Shown here piece by piece: positions 24,015-34,116 of a DNA stretch of 64,000 nt. Within the stretch, counting starts at the first letter, position 1; each line of letters starts with the position of its first letter. Origin of the DNA: [Phialemoniopsis] sp. UDSM-2020 (taxonomy: Eukaryota; Ascomycota; Sordariomycetes; Thyridiales; Thyridiaceae); assembly GCA_018873225.1 (NCBI GenBank), contig JAEILZ010000006.1, forward strand, positions 2,480,001 to 2,544,000, in the 5' to 3' direction. A model generated the notes under the pieces. That model was given only the letters and a program-made list of their open reading frames with translations, had not been told where the DNA came from and searched no databases. Position numbers and translations under genes: made by a program.

Positions 24015-26091
24015 TTAGCCAATGACCTGTCTCGCGCCTTCCTTTCCAAGCACTCCGCGCTCTTTGGGCTTGGGGCTGTTGCCGCGGCCCTTCTTTCGAC
24101 TCAGGAATCCGAATACACCGCCAGATGACTCCTGCTTGTCTCCATCGTTCGCAACGCCAGCTGCGTCAGTCGGCAAAGTAGCGTCCTGGCGGGCCAGGTC
24201 AGACCAGCTGCCGCCGCCGTCGAGCGTCACCTGCATGCCGCCCGACGGACTCTCCACTACGATGCCACTCACAGCGCCAACTCTGCCGATCCTTGTGCCT
24301 CCGTCCGCATTGCCGGCCAGGTTATTCGTGTACGAGTTGGGGTATGGTGGCAGTGGTGGTGGTCGGCCTGGTGGGTGACGCCGAGCATGACTACTTGAAG
24401 GTCTCGCCTTGCCTGACTTTGGACTACCGTCTTGCGGCGCCTGTGCGGCGCCTCCTTGGTGACTTGGTTGGGCTCCACCGTTGACTGCCGGCATCACGGG
24501 CGTTGCTTCGTCGGTGGTCAGCGCTTGTGGCGGGCCACCCTCCTGCGGGATGCTTGCTTGTCGTTCTGCCTGTTCCGTCATCCTGGAGGGAAATTGTCAG
24601 CAGGCTTGAATTTGTGAGAAGGTTCTCTTGCTTGCTGGACATACTTTTTGTACGCTGCCACCGTGTAGTCGAACGGTTGAAAGTCCCGTTCAATCATACG
24701 ATACAGCTCGTCCTCCCTGATCTCCTTGTCCGTTGCATCGTCCTTTAATCGCTCGCGCGGCTTTTGCCTCCGGGCCCGTGCCTCCAAAGGTGCCTCCTCG
24801 AGCAGCAGTTCCTCAAGGTCATACGTAGCATCGAAGTTCGTCTTGTCCGCCGACGGCACGAAGACGGGCTCGATCTGTTTCTTTTCTAAAGCCACAAAGT
24901 TGATGGGCTGAAAGAAGTCATGGTTGATAAAACTATCCCAGGTGTGACCAAGACGCTTATCGGGGTTAGGGTCCAAGGCATCTTTGATAGCGTAGAGGCA
25001 CAGAAGCGACACTGCGGGCGATGTGACAGGGTACTTGGGGTTTGCCAGTTGTACAACCTGGCTAAGCGTTGATTCGGAATTGCCTTCAAATGGCCTCTGT
25101 GATATGGTTAGCATCAAAGTATGCAGTGCAAAGGCGACCTACCAGCGCCTGTTCTCCAGGGCGAAGGAAATATAAGACTTGCCTTGTTATAGATGCATTC
25201 GTAGAATGTCACTCCCAGCGACCACCAATCGGCACGGATATCGTAACCTCGTCCGGCGTAAACTTCAGGGGCAAGATACGCTAGAGTACCGGACTTGCTT
25301 GTAAGATTCTTGCCGGGTACCACATCCGACGCAACATTCTGGAGCGATTGTTAGCGACGACACTTTCGTATCCAAGAAACGGGCGAAACCAACAAAGTCC
25401 GTCAAATGGACATGGCCATCTGCATCGAGCAAAACGTTATCGGGCTTCACGTCGCGATGGATGATGCCTTGTCCGTGGATGTACTTCAAGGCACATCCCA
25501 ACTCCGAGATCCAAAACCTCACAGCTTCCTCTGTGAATGTTTTGCGAGAGATGTGGAATCGCAAGTCGCCACCACTCATCAAATCAACTACCAGGTACCT
25601 AGAGGTGATCAATCAGTACACATCTTACTAGATCAAAGCGTGTCCCTTGGAGAGATCGTAGAAGACTCCCTACATGTACTCTATATCCTGGAAGCTGTAG
25701 CGCAAGTTGCAGATGAAGGGATGATTGACATGCTCGAGCATACGCCGTTCGCGGATGATATTCCGTACACTCTCAGACCGTACGACTGTAGCAAAGCCAT
25801 AAGTATTAGCTATCGTTAAGACCTTGGGGGGACGTTTGGTGCTCGGCATACCTTCATCTTTCCTGATGTACTTCAACGCGAACGACAACCCCGTGTCTTT
25901 CCTTTCGACAATCCGCACCTTGCCAAATGCGCCACGGCCAACGACTCGCAACAGACGGAAGTGGTTTAAATTGACTGGGATCAGAGCATTAGCAAGTTGT
26001 AGAGGGCAATAACCGTAGGTCCCCGGCGGAGGACGCAAGGAGCCCTACCTTCGCCGTCAAGGTCCACGGGTTTCCCCTGGCTGTTCCCCAT
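24015..26091 (-). CDS. YANK/STK32-type AGC Ser/Thr kinase, probably myristoylated
   Basis: Seven exons on the minus strand: 26049-26091, 25852-25974, 25674-25785, 25394-25598, 25183-25338, 24645-25096 and 24015-24582, giving 552 aa. The start MGNSQGK fits an N-myristoylation signal. Kinase motifs are GRGAFGKV (27-34), the ATP-binding K49, HRDVKPDN (catalytic D142) and APEVYAG. The magnesium motif reads DFN (160-162) rather than DFG, as in animal STK32/YANK kinases. The tail is Pro/Gly-rich (RPPPLPPYP). The fifth intron (25097-25182) has a GC donor (AAG|GCAAGT) and a normal AG acceptor. The sixth intron (24583-24644, GTATGT and CTGAC) could be retained to give a shorter end. The substrate is unknown. 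S. cerevisiae has no clear counterpart that I recall. Confidence 0.88.
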
Positions 26092-29000
26092 TCTGAAATG
26101 TCGAGAGCGACTGTTGCACCGACGCCTTGCTCGGGGACGAGCAGCTCAGGTATATCAAAGTCCTCCGTTGGTCAATCGAGCGGGATAATCATGCAAGGTA
26201 ATGGTACATCCTTTGCTCCCGGTTGACAAGAGCGCCCGGCGCAAGCTGGACGGGAGCTGACGGGAAGACTAGACGGACTGGGCGGGGACCTGTCGGTAGG
26301 TGCGAGTTTCTTACGATACGAGAGGTCTCGAGATGGCGATAAAAAAGGAGGGCAGTGGAAGCTCGTGGGAGGAAGCTCTTGGGTGAAGTCGGTGTGGCGC
26401 GAGGGGAGCAGAGCGATGTGGCGGGCAGTGCGTGTCGAGCGTTATCGGGGCGTTGGCTAACGATGACGGAACCGAAAGCTTAAAGCTGCGGTCTGGGGAT
26501 AAGGGAGGAGAAAGCACCACAACAGGGCGTGCAGAGGATTGTCGATTGCAAAGAATTCGAGAAAGGGTGGGGGAAGTGCAAGAGAATGACGAGAAGGGTT
26601 AATTCTGGATACTGGCAGGTTGCTGCTACAGCGTGTGAATGGGGACAGTCACGGGGTCGTGAGAAGGCTTCGGGGTGTGGTAGAAGAGGGCAATGATTGC
26701 CAGTGTGGACAAGGGGACAGCAACCGTTCTGGGAATAGGGAATAAGTAGTCAAGAGGGCCCAGGACCAGGGGTCTTTTCACAAGCCAGTTTTGAAAGGGG
26801 GAGGGGTGTGTGCTAACCCCAGTCTCTCAAGTTCCCGCCAACAACGACAAGAATTGAGACCTGAATGAATGAGGAACAAGCAAGCAGTGCGGCGTGGTGG
26901 TGCGTGTCGGTGTGTGCGTGGGCGGTGTCTTGGGTGCTTGGGTCAGTCATCAATCAGTATTCAGTGATGGCTTTGGTGGAGAGAAGTGGGGAGGATTCAA
27001 GCAACGGCAGGGTCGTCCTTGCGTGGCATGGGTTTGGGGGCGCCCGTTTAAACAGGATTGGGGCCCTGGGGGGCATGCATATTGCTCGCTTGTTTTAGTT
27101 GTTGGAGATATCTCTCCCCAGAGCAGACTGAACTTGTTTGACTTTACTGCGTCTAGTAAAGCGCACATAGATTATCCCAGTGACTAACTAATGCCCATGT
27201 CCAAACAAAGACAAGCCACAAGCCAAGAGCATTGGACTGATGAAGAGGGGTTAGGATGAAGAGATGGGATCTGGTTTGTTGTAGCAGGACAGGGCTGCCA
27301 CACAATCCGTGGGCGAAACGTGGTGGATGCAGCGGGCTAAAGACGCCTCTGGCCAAGCGGTCTACAGGGGGGTTATTGGACCATCTCTGGCTGTTGGCGG
27401 GCAGATTGCTCCACGGCCACATGGCTCGGGATGCGAGGGCGGCATGGCCACGCGCCCGCTGTGTGGGATGGCTGGGGGATGTTGCCGAACTGCACACTGG
27501 CTGCAGTAGCTCGCCTTTGTTTCTTCTCTGCATAGTCTATCTCCTTGCTTTTGGGAATCCTTTTACGCATCTTTGAAAGGGGGAAAAGAACCATCAGTCA
27601 GTTTAGTCGTCCGGATCTGGTATGAATGAGGGTCTCAAACGGAGTCAGACCTGCCACCGCGCGGAGCCGGTCATTCTGCTCCCTAGCGCTAGAAGCTTTT
27701 AGAGCGGTTTCGTCAGTAATTAAACTGCTGACGCCGCAATCCACTTCCTAGAGATTACGTTTTCCCTGTCTCCAGCCAAGCTGAAGGAAGCAGAGACCGA
27801 GATAAGCAAACCGTATTCAAACCTTGAGTGCCTAGGTACTTAAGTAGCCAGCCAGCCCCCTTTCCCATTTCCCCCAGACGCCTGTCTCAGCCCTGGACAG
27901 GGTCATGATACTACCAGATCTCTCATGGCGTAAATATCTCCGTGTTCCTCTTTCTTGTAGTCTCTTCGAGAAGCATTCCATAGCAGACACTTGATCTAGA
28001 CCTGGCTGTCAACCTGGACGGTGCACACCACTCTGGCACGCCTTGTCAGTCTTCCCGTGCCTCCTCCCTCCGGTCCTTTGTTCCCAAGCATGTGGCAAAG
28101 ATGACCCGGGCATCGATGGCCGAGCTGTGTGTTCGGGGCGGCCGTAGTGGGGAACGGAGAACCCTGGACAGGTTAGACCCATCTTCCCGTCATTCTTTTG
28201 GAACCCGTAAATGAATTGCACAGATTCGCGAGATGCAGGATTAGGCCCTGTGTCGTCACTCCACTTCATCATGCGCTTCTGTGACATCGCTAAGTCGTTT
28301 CACGTCTCAATAGGTGGCAGTCGTATGGCATGTCTGTAGTCCGCTGCAATCTTCTCGATCCCTCCGTTCGGCGTGCGCGGCCCTTGCAGTCATTCCTGTC
28401 CCAATCCCAATCTCGAAATCGGCACACCTGCTGGACTTCGCATACCAATGCAATGAGTGCCTCCAATACAGGCCTAGGCAGCCCTATCACGTTGCAATGG
28501 ATCACTCACTGAATGCTGTCACTAACACCTTCCCGGTTGAGACATTACAAGGTGTTTGTTAATGGAGTCGGACTGGTGGCAAGATATTGTCAATGTATCG
28601 CACGGCAGTTGATATCCCTGGGAAGCCCTCGTGTCGATCGACACTGGAAAGACTGCCGACTGGGCGAGGTCTGGGCCATATTCGACCTCTTTTCGCTGTC
28701 GCAGTGTCTCCCTCGCCAGGCCTAGGGTGTCAGTCAGACAGGGCTCGGATGGCCGAAACCTGGGTTATGATGTGCTCTGACTCTTTTATTCGTCTTTGGG
28801 GATTGCAGACCGCAGATCCGCAATCATTGCTCCATGCTATTACATGTCCGTAGGACAGGTTGCCCGATTCCATATCAGATGTCCGCCAGCTCATCGAACG
28901 ACGACCACAGTGAGCAAGTGACATGCAGGGCAAAAGTCAATTCTACGAAATAGATAGTGGTGCATCGGCCTATGATTACGGCTCTCCAAGGCATCGCTTT

Positions 29001-29450
29001 GGCTTGCAGCCTTCATTCGTGCCTTACCATTGCACCCATGATTGCGGGCAAGCCAATAGCTCGGCTATAGTAAAAGGCTTAGGACCGGAGTTGTAAATCG
29101 TGTTCCTGCGAAAGACGAGAGATGTGACTTCTCTCGCTTGCTCTAACAAATTACCCTCTAGGATTTCCAAGTGTCATTCTAACTTAAAGTAGCTCCAGGA
29201 AACTGAGGCGATCAACCACAAGACCGGCAAATAGCAGCGGTCATAGCTTCTGAAGCTCGTGACGTCACTTCCACGTCGAGATGCCAATTGGTCTCATGTA
29301 GATGCCTTCGAACTGTAATCGGGTTTAATCCATTTGAAAATCATCTATTTGGTCCAATTGATATCCATACTCCTACCCATATTACCAAAGACTATCAACG
29401 CCTTGATCGAATTGTTTAGTGTCATTCACACAAGTACTCAATCATTCGCA
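26092..29450. other. Divergent intergenic region, kinase to small mitochondrial-type protein
   Basis: About 3.4 kb between divergent starts. The first 800 bases are purine-rich on the plus strand (pyrimidine-rich on the kinase strand), as expected for the kinase promoter and leader. A CCTAGGTA element lies at 27831-27838. Short frames occur, but none is supportable. Confidence 0.5.
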
Positions 29451-29855
29451 ATGGCATCCCTCAGAACCATCGCCACCAGCTCACGCTCCATGCTCCAACG
29501 GAGTTTCGCCCCGGCTATCTACGCAGCACACGCCCGCCCCATACACGGCACAGCAGCGCGAAGATTCCCCTACAAAGACGACCAGGACCGGGAGTCTCTC
29601 AAGCCACGCGCTCAGGAGTCTTCCAAGAGCTCCAGCGACGACCACGCAGCTGCACATTCGGACGCTGCCTTCAACCCGAACAAGACCAGCCCGGAAGCGG
29701 CCAAGGAGTCCGCCAAAAAAGGATCGAACGGGGATCCTCTGGAGGCAAGCGGAGCCAACCAAGACATCTCAAAGCCAAAGGGGGCAAAGAAGGAGATGCA
29801 GGGTGGCTCGAAGCCAGACAAGAAGAAGAGGAGCGGCGGTGGCAGCCCCGAATAG
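29451..29855 (+). CDS. Small mitochondrial-type protein, 134 aa, unknown function
   Basis: Single exon starting at ATG 29451 in a good context (GCAATGGC). The first ~50 residues are rich in Arg, Ser and Ala without acids (SLRTIATSSRSMLQRSF), a strong mitochondrial presequence. A short block RRFPYKDDQDRESLKPR follows. The rest is a hydrophilic, low-complexity segment rich in Ser, Lys, Glu and Gly, with NPNKTSPEAAKES and NPLEASG-like text (DPLEASGANQDISKP), ending in basic KKKRSGGGSPE. Similar small proteins are, as far as I recall, common and uncharacterised in Pezizomycotina. It probably lacks a compact fold outside the presequence. Upstream in-frame codons exist but add no better start. Confidence 0.75.
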   Translation: MASLRTIATSSRSMLQRSFAPAIYAAHARPIHGTAARRFPYKDDQDRESLKPRAQESSKSSSDDHAAAHSDAAFNPNKTSPEAAKESAKKGSNGDPLEASGANQDISKPKGAKKEMQGGSKPDKKKRSGGGSPE

Positions 29856-30139
29856 GGCCCGTCGTGTCATCCCCAGGCCATAGCATCACATAACTCACCG
29901 GCGTCCGGTCAATTGTACATTTGATATTCATTTCAAGCCGTCCAACCCCTCAAGGGTGTTGCCCATTCAGCGACTCCATGACTGTCAGTCTACGCCAAAA
30001 GTCTAACACGTCTCCCATCAGTGCACCGTTCGCCGTCTTCAAGTCCCATAAACCATGAATGCAAATACTGTGCGCATGCTATGCAGCTCCCCCCATGTCT
30101 CCGTCTCTAGAACGCCAACCTCGCTCCCGAATTTGACCC

Positions 30140-30866
30140 TTATGCGTACATGCCTCCATCGTCCTCTTCCTCGTCATCGTCCTGCGCGACCGGAATTTCC
30201 TTCTTCTTAGTCAGGTCCTTGCGGCAGAGCGGGCACGTGCCTTTGCTCTGCAGCCACGGCGCCACGCACTCGAGGTCAAACTTGTGGCTCTGGTGGCACG
30301 GCAGCTCGACGACGAGGCAGTACTGGTCGTCGAGGTAGCGCTCGGCGCAGATGGGGCACGACTCGTCCTGGCCCAGGCGCTTCTTGGGCACGCGGTCGAG
30401 CGAGTCGAGATACTCCTGCGAGACGCCCGGGATCTCGCGGGGCGGGGCGGCGATGTCGTCCTCGAGAGACTCGGCCATCTGGCGCAGCAGGTCGCGGTTC
30501 TCGTCGTCGGGCGAGTCCGTCAGCAGCGTCGCGACCTGGTCCTGCACGAGGCGGAAGAGGGCCGCCATGTCGACGGGGTTGGCCGTGGCGTGGGGGTTGT
30601 GGTGGGCGTCGGGGGAGCCCGGCGCCGCGCCGGCCGCCGAGGAGGAGGATATGCTGTGCAGGTGGGAGTTGAAGGTAGACATGTCGACCTGGCGCTTGCG
30701 GCGCGGCGCGCTGGACGCCTTTATGTTGTGCTCGACTGGCAGCACCGGGATGTTAGTGGTCGTGACTTTGCACCGTGCGGCAGGGACAGGGACACAGAAT
30801 GCTCGCTGCGGTTTTGCGGGGGGGGGGAGGGGGGGCAGAGAACTCACCCTCATACGGGGTCGACAT
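30140..30866 (-). CDS. RING-type zinc finger protein (yeast YBR062C-like)
   Basis: Two exons on the minus strand, 30848-30866 (only 19 bases of coding) and 30140-30735, giving 204 aa. The C-terminal RING reads CPIC, 14 residues, then LPCHQSHKFDLECVAPWL and CPLC. One of the usual zinc-binding histidines appears to be replaced by Asp in FDLEC, as in fungal relatives of YBR062C. Upstream lies a helical stretch (VDMAALFRLVQDQVATLLTD) and a Ser/Ala-rich linker. An acidic tail (DDDEEEDD) closes the protein. It is presumably an E3 ubiquitin ligase; the substrate is unknown. The 112-base intron has a long pyrimidine tract just after its donor. It is divergent from FMP52 with 754 bases between starts. 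Confidence 0.85.
30818..30835 (+). repeat. G10-A-G7 homopurine tract in RING-gene intron
   Basis: Ten G, one A, seven G on the plus strand; the RING gene on the minus strand therefore has a C-rich tract just after its intron donor. It may form a G-quadruplex or i-motif and is also prone to sequencing error. Confidence 0.7.
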
Positions 30867-31620
30867 TGTGCAGGCACTTGCTATGCTTGAAAGAATACTT
30901 CAAAAGTCGAGGGAACCAGATCGTGAGGGAATGTGTCGTGGTAGTTGAGATTCAGTGAGGTTTACGAAGGTGTTGTAGGCAGAGAGAGCATTGCGTTGAC
31001 CCACGATGCACATGTCAAGTTTGACACACAAGACTGTGTGCTTCGTAGGTGTGCGACTGCCTGGTAGCGTATCAATGGCGCCCTACGACCGCCGAAAACT
31101 CCACAACAGCAAGCAATTCTCGGCGGTGCTGTAGGGAAGCTCTAGTGGGTCCGGACCTCAGGTCGCATCAGATGCCTACTTCGTAAGTAGATTTTGAGCC
31201 AAGCTTGCATTAACGCCGCCCGGAGTTGGTCAAAGCCGGTGATGGAGGTGCCAGTTCCAAGTTAAGACGATAACGAGAGCAACACCTGCTTCAAGCATAT
31301 CTGTGCTATGGCGCTATCGGACTGGTAGAAAGCGCGATTGCGTTATGGAGGTGCCTCGGCGGAACAGCTGCCCAGAATGAACATTGAAAAGGATGTTTCA
31401 ATCCGCATACCTTATCCTGTGTACGATTCAGATTCTCTGTCATAAATACTTAAAGTACGTTAGTGGCACACAGTTCTGTGTTCTGTCCAATCCATACCTT
31501 CATCATTCGATCTTTCATCGACGACGTCCAGTCTTGTAAGCTTGTGCAGACATTCATAACTTCCGCCCGGTCTGTCGACTCAACGGCACTTTCCAAATCG
31601 ACATCCAGATACCAGACAGC
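30867..31620. other. Divergent promoter region RING gene-FMP52
   Basis: About 750 bases between divergent starts. The FMP52-proximal part is CT-rich. No gene or repeat is seen. Confidence 0.5.
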
Positions 31621-32328
31621 ATGACCACTGCAGCGGTTTTTGGGTGCACCGGCCTGGTCGGCAGCCACATCTTGTCCACCGTCTTAGCCCACGATGCCTT
31701 TGCATCGGTGCACACGGTTTCCCGCCGCCAGCCCAAGGTCGAGGAGACCTCGCCGAAGCTCCACGCCACCATCGAGCCGGACAACGCCCAGTGGGTGCCC
31801 AAGTTCTCCGCCATCTCGCCCTTTCCGAGCACCGTCTTCTCCGCTCTGGGGACCACCCGTACCGACGCAGGCGGCATCGCCAACCAGTGGAAGATCGACC
31901 ACGATCTTAACGTCGAGATTGCCGAGGCGGCCAAGGCCAAGGGTGCCAAGACCTTTGTCTTCATCTCTTCTGGCGGCACCAGGGGCATGCTCAGTAGCTC
32001 GGTGCCCTACTCCAAGATGAAGGTTGGCGTCGAGGACAAGGTCAAGGAGCTCGGCTTCGATCAGGCCATCATCCTGCGCCCGGGCCTCATCTTGGGCGAC
32101 CGAGAAAAGTCAAAGCCCGGTGGTTGGCTCTTCAACAACGTGGCTCATGGTCTCGGTAGCATCGCAAAGTTCCTTCAGGACTCTTGGGCCGTGGATGGCG
32201 AGTACATTGCCAAGGCTGCTGTTCATGCTTCACTGCTGGCTGAGCAGGGGAAGGCGCCGAGCAAGTATTGGGTTCTGGAGCAGAGTGACATTGTCAGGCT
32301 CGGGCGTGATGAGTGGAAGGGCGTATAA
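31621..32328 (+). CDS. FMP52: Mitochondrial outer-membrane-associated NAD(P)-binding protein FMP52
   Basis: Single exon, 235 aa, ATG 31621. An atypical short-chain dehydrogenase with the N-terminal nucleotide-binding motif GCTGLVGSHIL, then VSRRQPK, VFSALGTTRTDAGG, FISSGGTRGM, and a SxxxYxxxK-like PYSKMKVGVEDKV. ILRPGLILGDR follows. This order is typical of the FMP52/HTATIP2-like family. Yeast Fmp52 was found in mitochondrial proteomes; its reaction is not known. The length matches the family (about 225-235 aa). The FMN1 start lies 693 bases downstream on the same strand. Confidence 0.92.
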   Translation: MTTAAVFGCTGLVGSHILSTVLAHDAFASVHTVSRRQPKVEETSPKLHATIEPDNAQWVPKFSAISPFPSTVFSALGTTRTDAGGIANQWKIDHDLNVEIAEAAKAKGAKTFVFISSGGTRGMLSSSVPYSKMKVGVEDKVKELGFDQAIILRPGLILGDREKSKPGGWLFNNVAHGLGSIAKFLQDSWAVDGEYIAKAAVHASLLAEQGKAPSKYWVLEQSDIVRLGRDEWKGV

Positions 32329-33020
32329 TCCAACCCATTGAGTTCTTTATGTGTCAAAATCAACGTGCCACCCGAGTTTGTAAGTTAGCAGAGTCTTTGG
32401 CGGGTTTGGCAGTGATGGTGGTTATTAGCCCTTTTTGTTGCGGTCATTCACGTATACCTAGGTAGCTACTTAAATATAATACCCCCAATTTCGATCATAT
32501 CCCAGTAACCGATCAGAGATTCCATGTTACATCAAAACACGTGGGACTTGCAGAAAGGGCCTTTCAGCAGTCTGATGTCAGCACTCTGAAGGCCAGGGTT
32601 GTGAGGGCTCTGCTGACGGAGCAGTCGACGATTGATTTGGTGGTGCTCCCGAAGAAACCCACAGAACATTCCCGTCCCAGCAGCTTCGAGTTCCGGCGCA
32701 ACGCACCAAGACCGGCCCCGCAGCCCCTCCAACCACTACTTAGACTCATAAAGTAGGCTACTTTATCGTGGAGGACCGTTATATTTGACCCGTAGATGTT
32801 CTTCAACATTGTTCTTGAGTGTGAAAGTCGTCATTCCCGGCTCTATACACCATCGTCAGATATTCATAACACAGATAGAAAGCCTCAATTGCCCGCCCCG
32901 TTGATCCTTGCCTGGTAAGTTCCTACCTGGTGCTTTCTGATGATGGCCATTACTCATCTCATATAAGCAGGCACACTTCTCTAGACTCACTCAACTCAGT
33001 CAGACTCGCACACACACAAA
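32329..33020. other. Intergenic spacer FMP52-FMN1
   Basis: About 690 bases; it contains the palindrome TACCTAGGTA at 32455-32464. The last 150 bases are CT/CA-rich, consistent with the FMN1 leader. No gene is seen. Confidence 0.5.
32455..32464. repeat. Dispersed palindrome TACCTAGGTA, copy 2
   Basis: Perfect palindrome between FMP52 and FMN1, followed by the related GCTACTTAAA. Confidence 0.6.
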
Positions 33021-33750
33021 ATGGAGACGACTCGGCCCCTCATAATAGGCCCCGATGCCGGGCCGGAGTCTCCGTATCCTCTCCAAATGGAAGGCGACGT
33101 CATCTCGGGATTCGGCCGTGGGTCAAAAGAGGTGAGTTAGGCATGCCCAGTACGGTTGTGGCACAAGAGCTCGTGCCTCTCGCTTCGCCGAGGCTACTCT
33201 TTGATTTGAACTTCACACGCATCTATCTGCCTGTGCCCCCATTGCAACGCTGACCGGCGGTCACATGCCACCACGCCAGCTCGGCATCCCCACCGCCAAC
33301 CTACCCGTAGACTCGTCCGTCACGCCCTGGATCTCTGACGCGCGCTCGGGCGTCTACTTCGGCTGGGCCAGCCTGCACCTGCCCAAGGGCCACGAGAACC
33401 GGCCCCAGGACGCCGGCGCCGAGGCCCCAAAACACTTTGCGCTGTACCCGATGGTCATGTCCATCGGCTACAACCCCTTCTACAAGAACACGGTGCGCTC
33501 GGCCGAGGTGCACGTCCTGCACAAGTTCGGCGGCGACTTTTACGGCGCCCGCATGCGCCTCCTGATCCTCGGCTTCGTGCGCGAGGAGAAGGACTACGAC
33601 GGCCTGGACGCTCTGATCAAGGACATCAACGTGGACTGCGAGGTTGCGAGGAAGAGCCTGGACAGAGAGGCATGGACGCCGAGGGAGCTCGAGGGTGCGG
33701 GACAGAAGGGAACACTGGACGGCTCTTGGCTCGTCCGGGATCACCAGTGA
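33021..33750 (+). CDS. FMN1: Riboflavin kinase FMN1
   Basis: Two exons, 33021-33131 and 33280-33750, encode 193 aa. The riboflavin kinase fold shows [20 protein letters not shown] (split by the intron after KE), [43 protein letters not shown] and [17 protein letters not shown]. This is the eukaryotic single-domain enzyme that phosphorylates riboflavin to FMN with ATP. The intron (33132-33279) has a CTGAC branch site. The C-terminus is a short polar tail. Its stop lies 366 bases from that of the converging acuK-type gene. RIB3, an earlier step in the pathway, is 18 kb upstream in the same window. Confidence 0.94.
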
Positions 33751-34116
33751 ACTCAGTGGGCCGGAGAGCATTGAAACGCGGAGGACTAGTGCTCATGGTG
33801 GTTTCCGGACTGAATCTTGTTGTCGGGATCAATACACATCAGAGACACATGGCGTACGGGATAGAATATAAATAGAAGTAAATGATTCCATTGATCCACC
33901 GCTTGGGGTGCAGAACATTGCGAATTCCCGTCTGCACAATACGGCTACGAAATTGTCAAGATATAGAAGCCAACTCCGAAGTCAATTAGACTTCGCAAGA
34001 AGAATAACCTGTGTTTTGTTTCCAAACTCCCTTAATCCAGATGAATGTCCAAGAATCCATTGATGCAATGTAGCCCGAGTTACCCATATCGGGACAAAAG
34101 GAACACAAGTACAGAA
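33751..34116. other. Convergent 3' region FMN1/acuK
   Basis: 366 bases between converging stop codons; it should hold both 3' UTRs. It has AT-rich stretches (near 33865 and 34000) but no definite element. Confidence 0.5.

Noticed and set aside
30284..30958. 224-codon plus-strand frame over the RING gene
   Set aside because: Antisense shadow with Val/Arg/Gly bias and no domain; the RING motif on the other strand is decisive.
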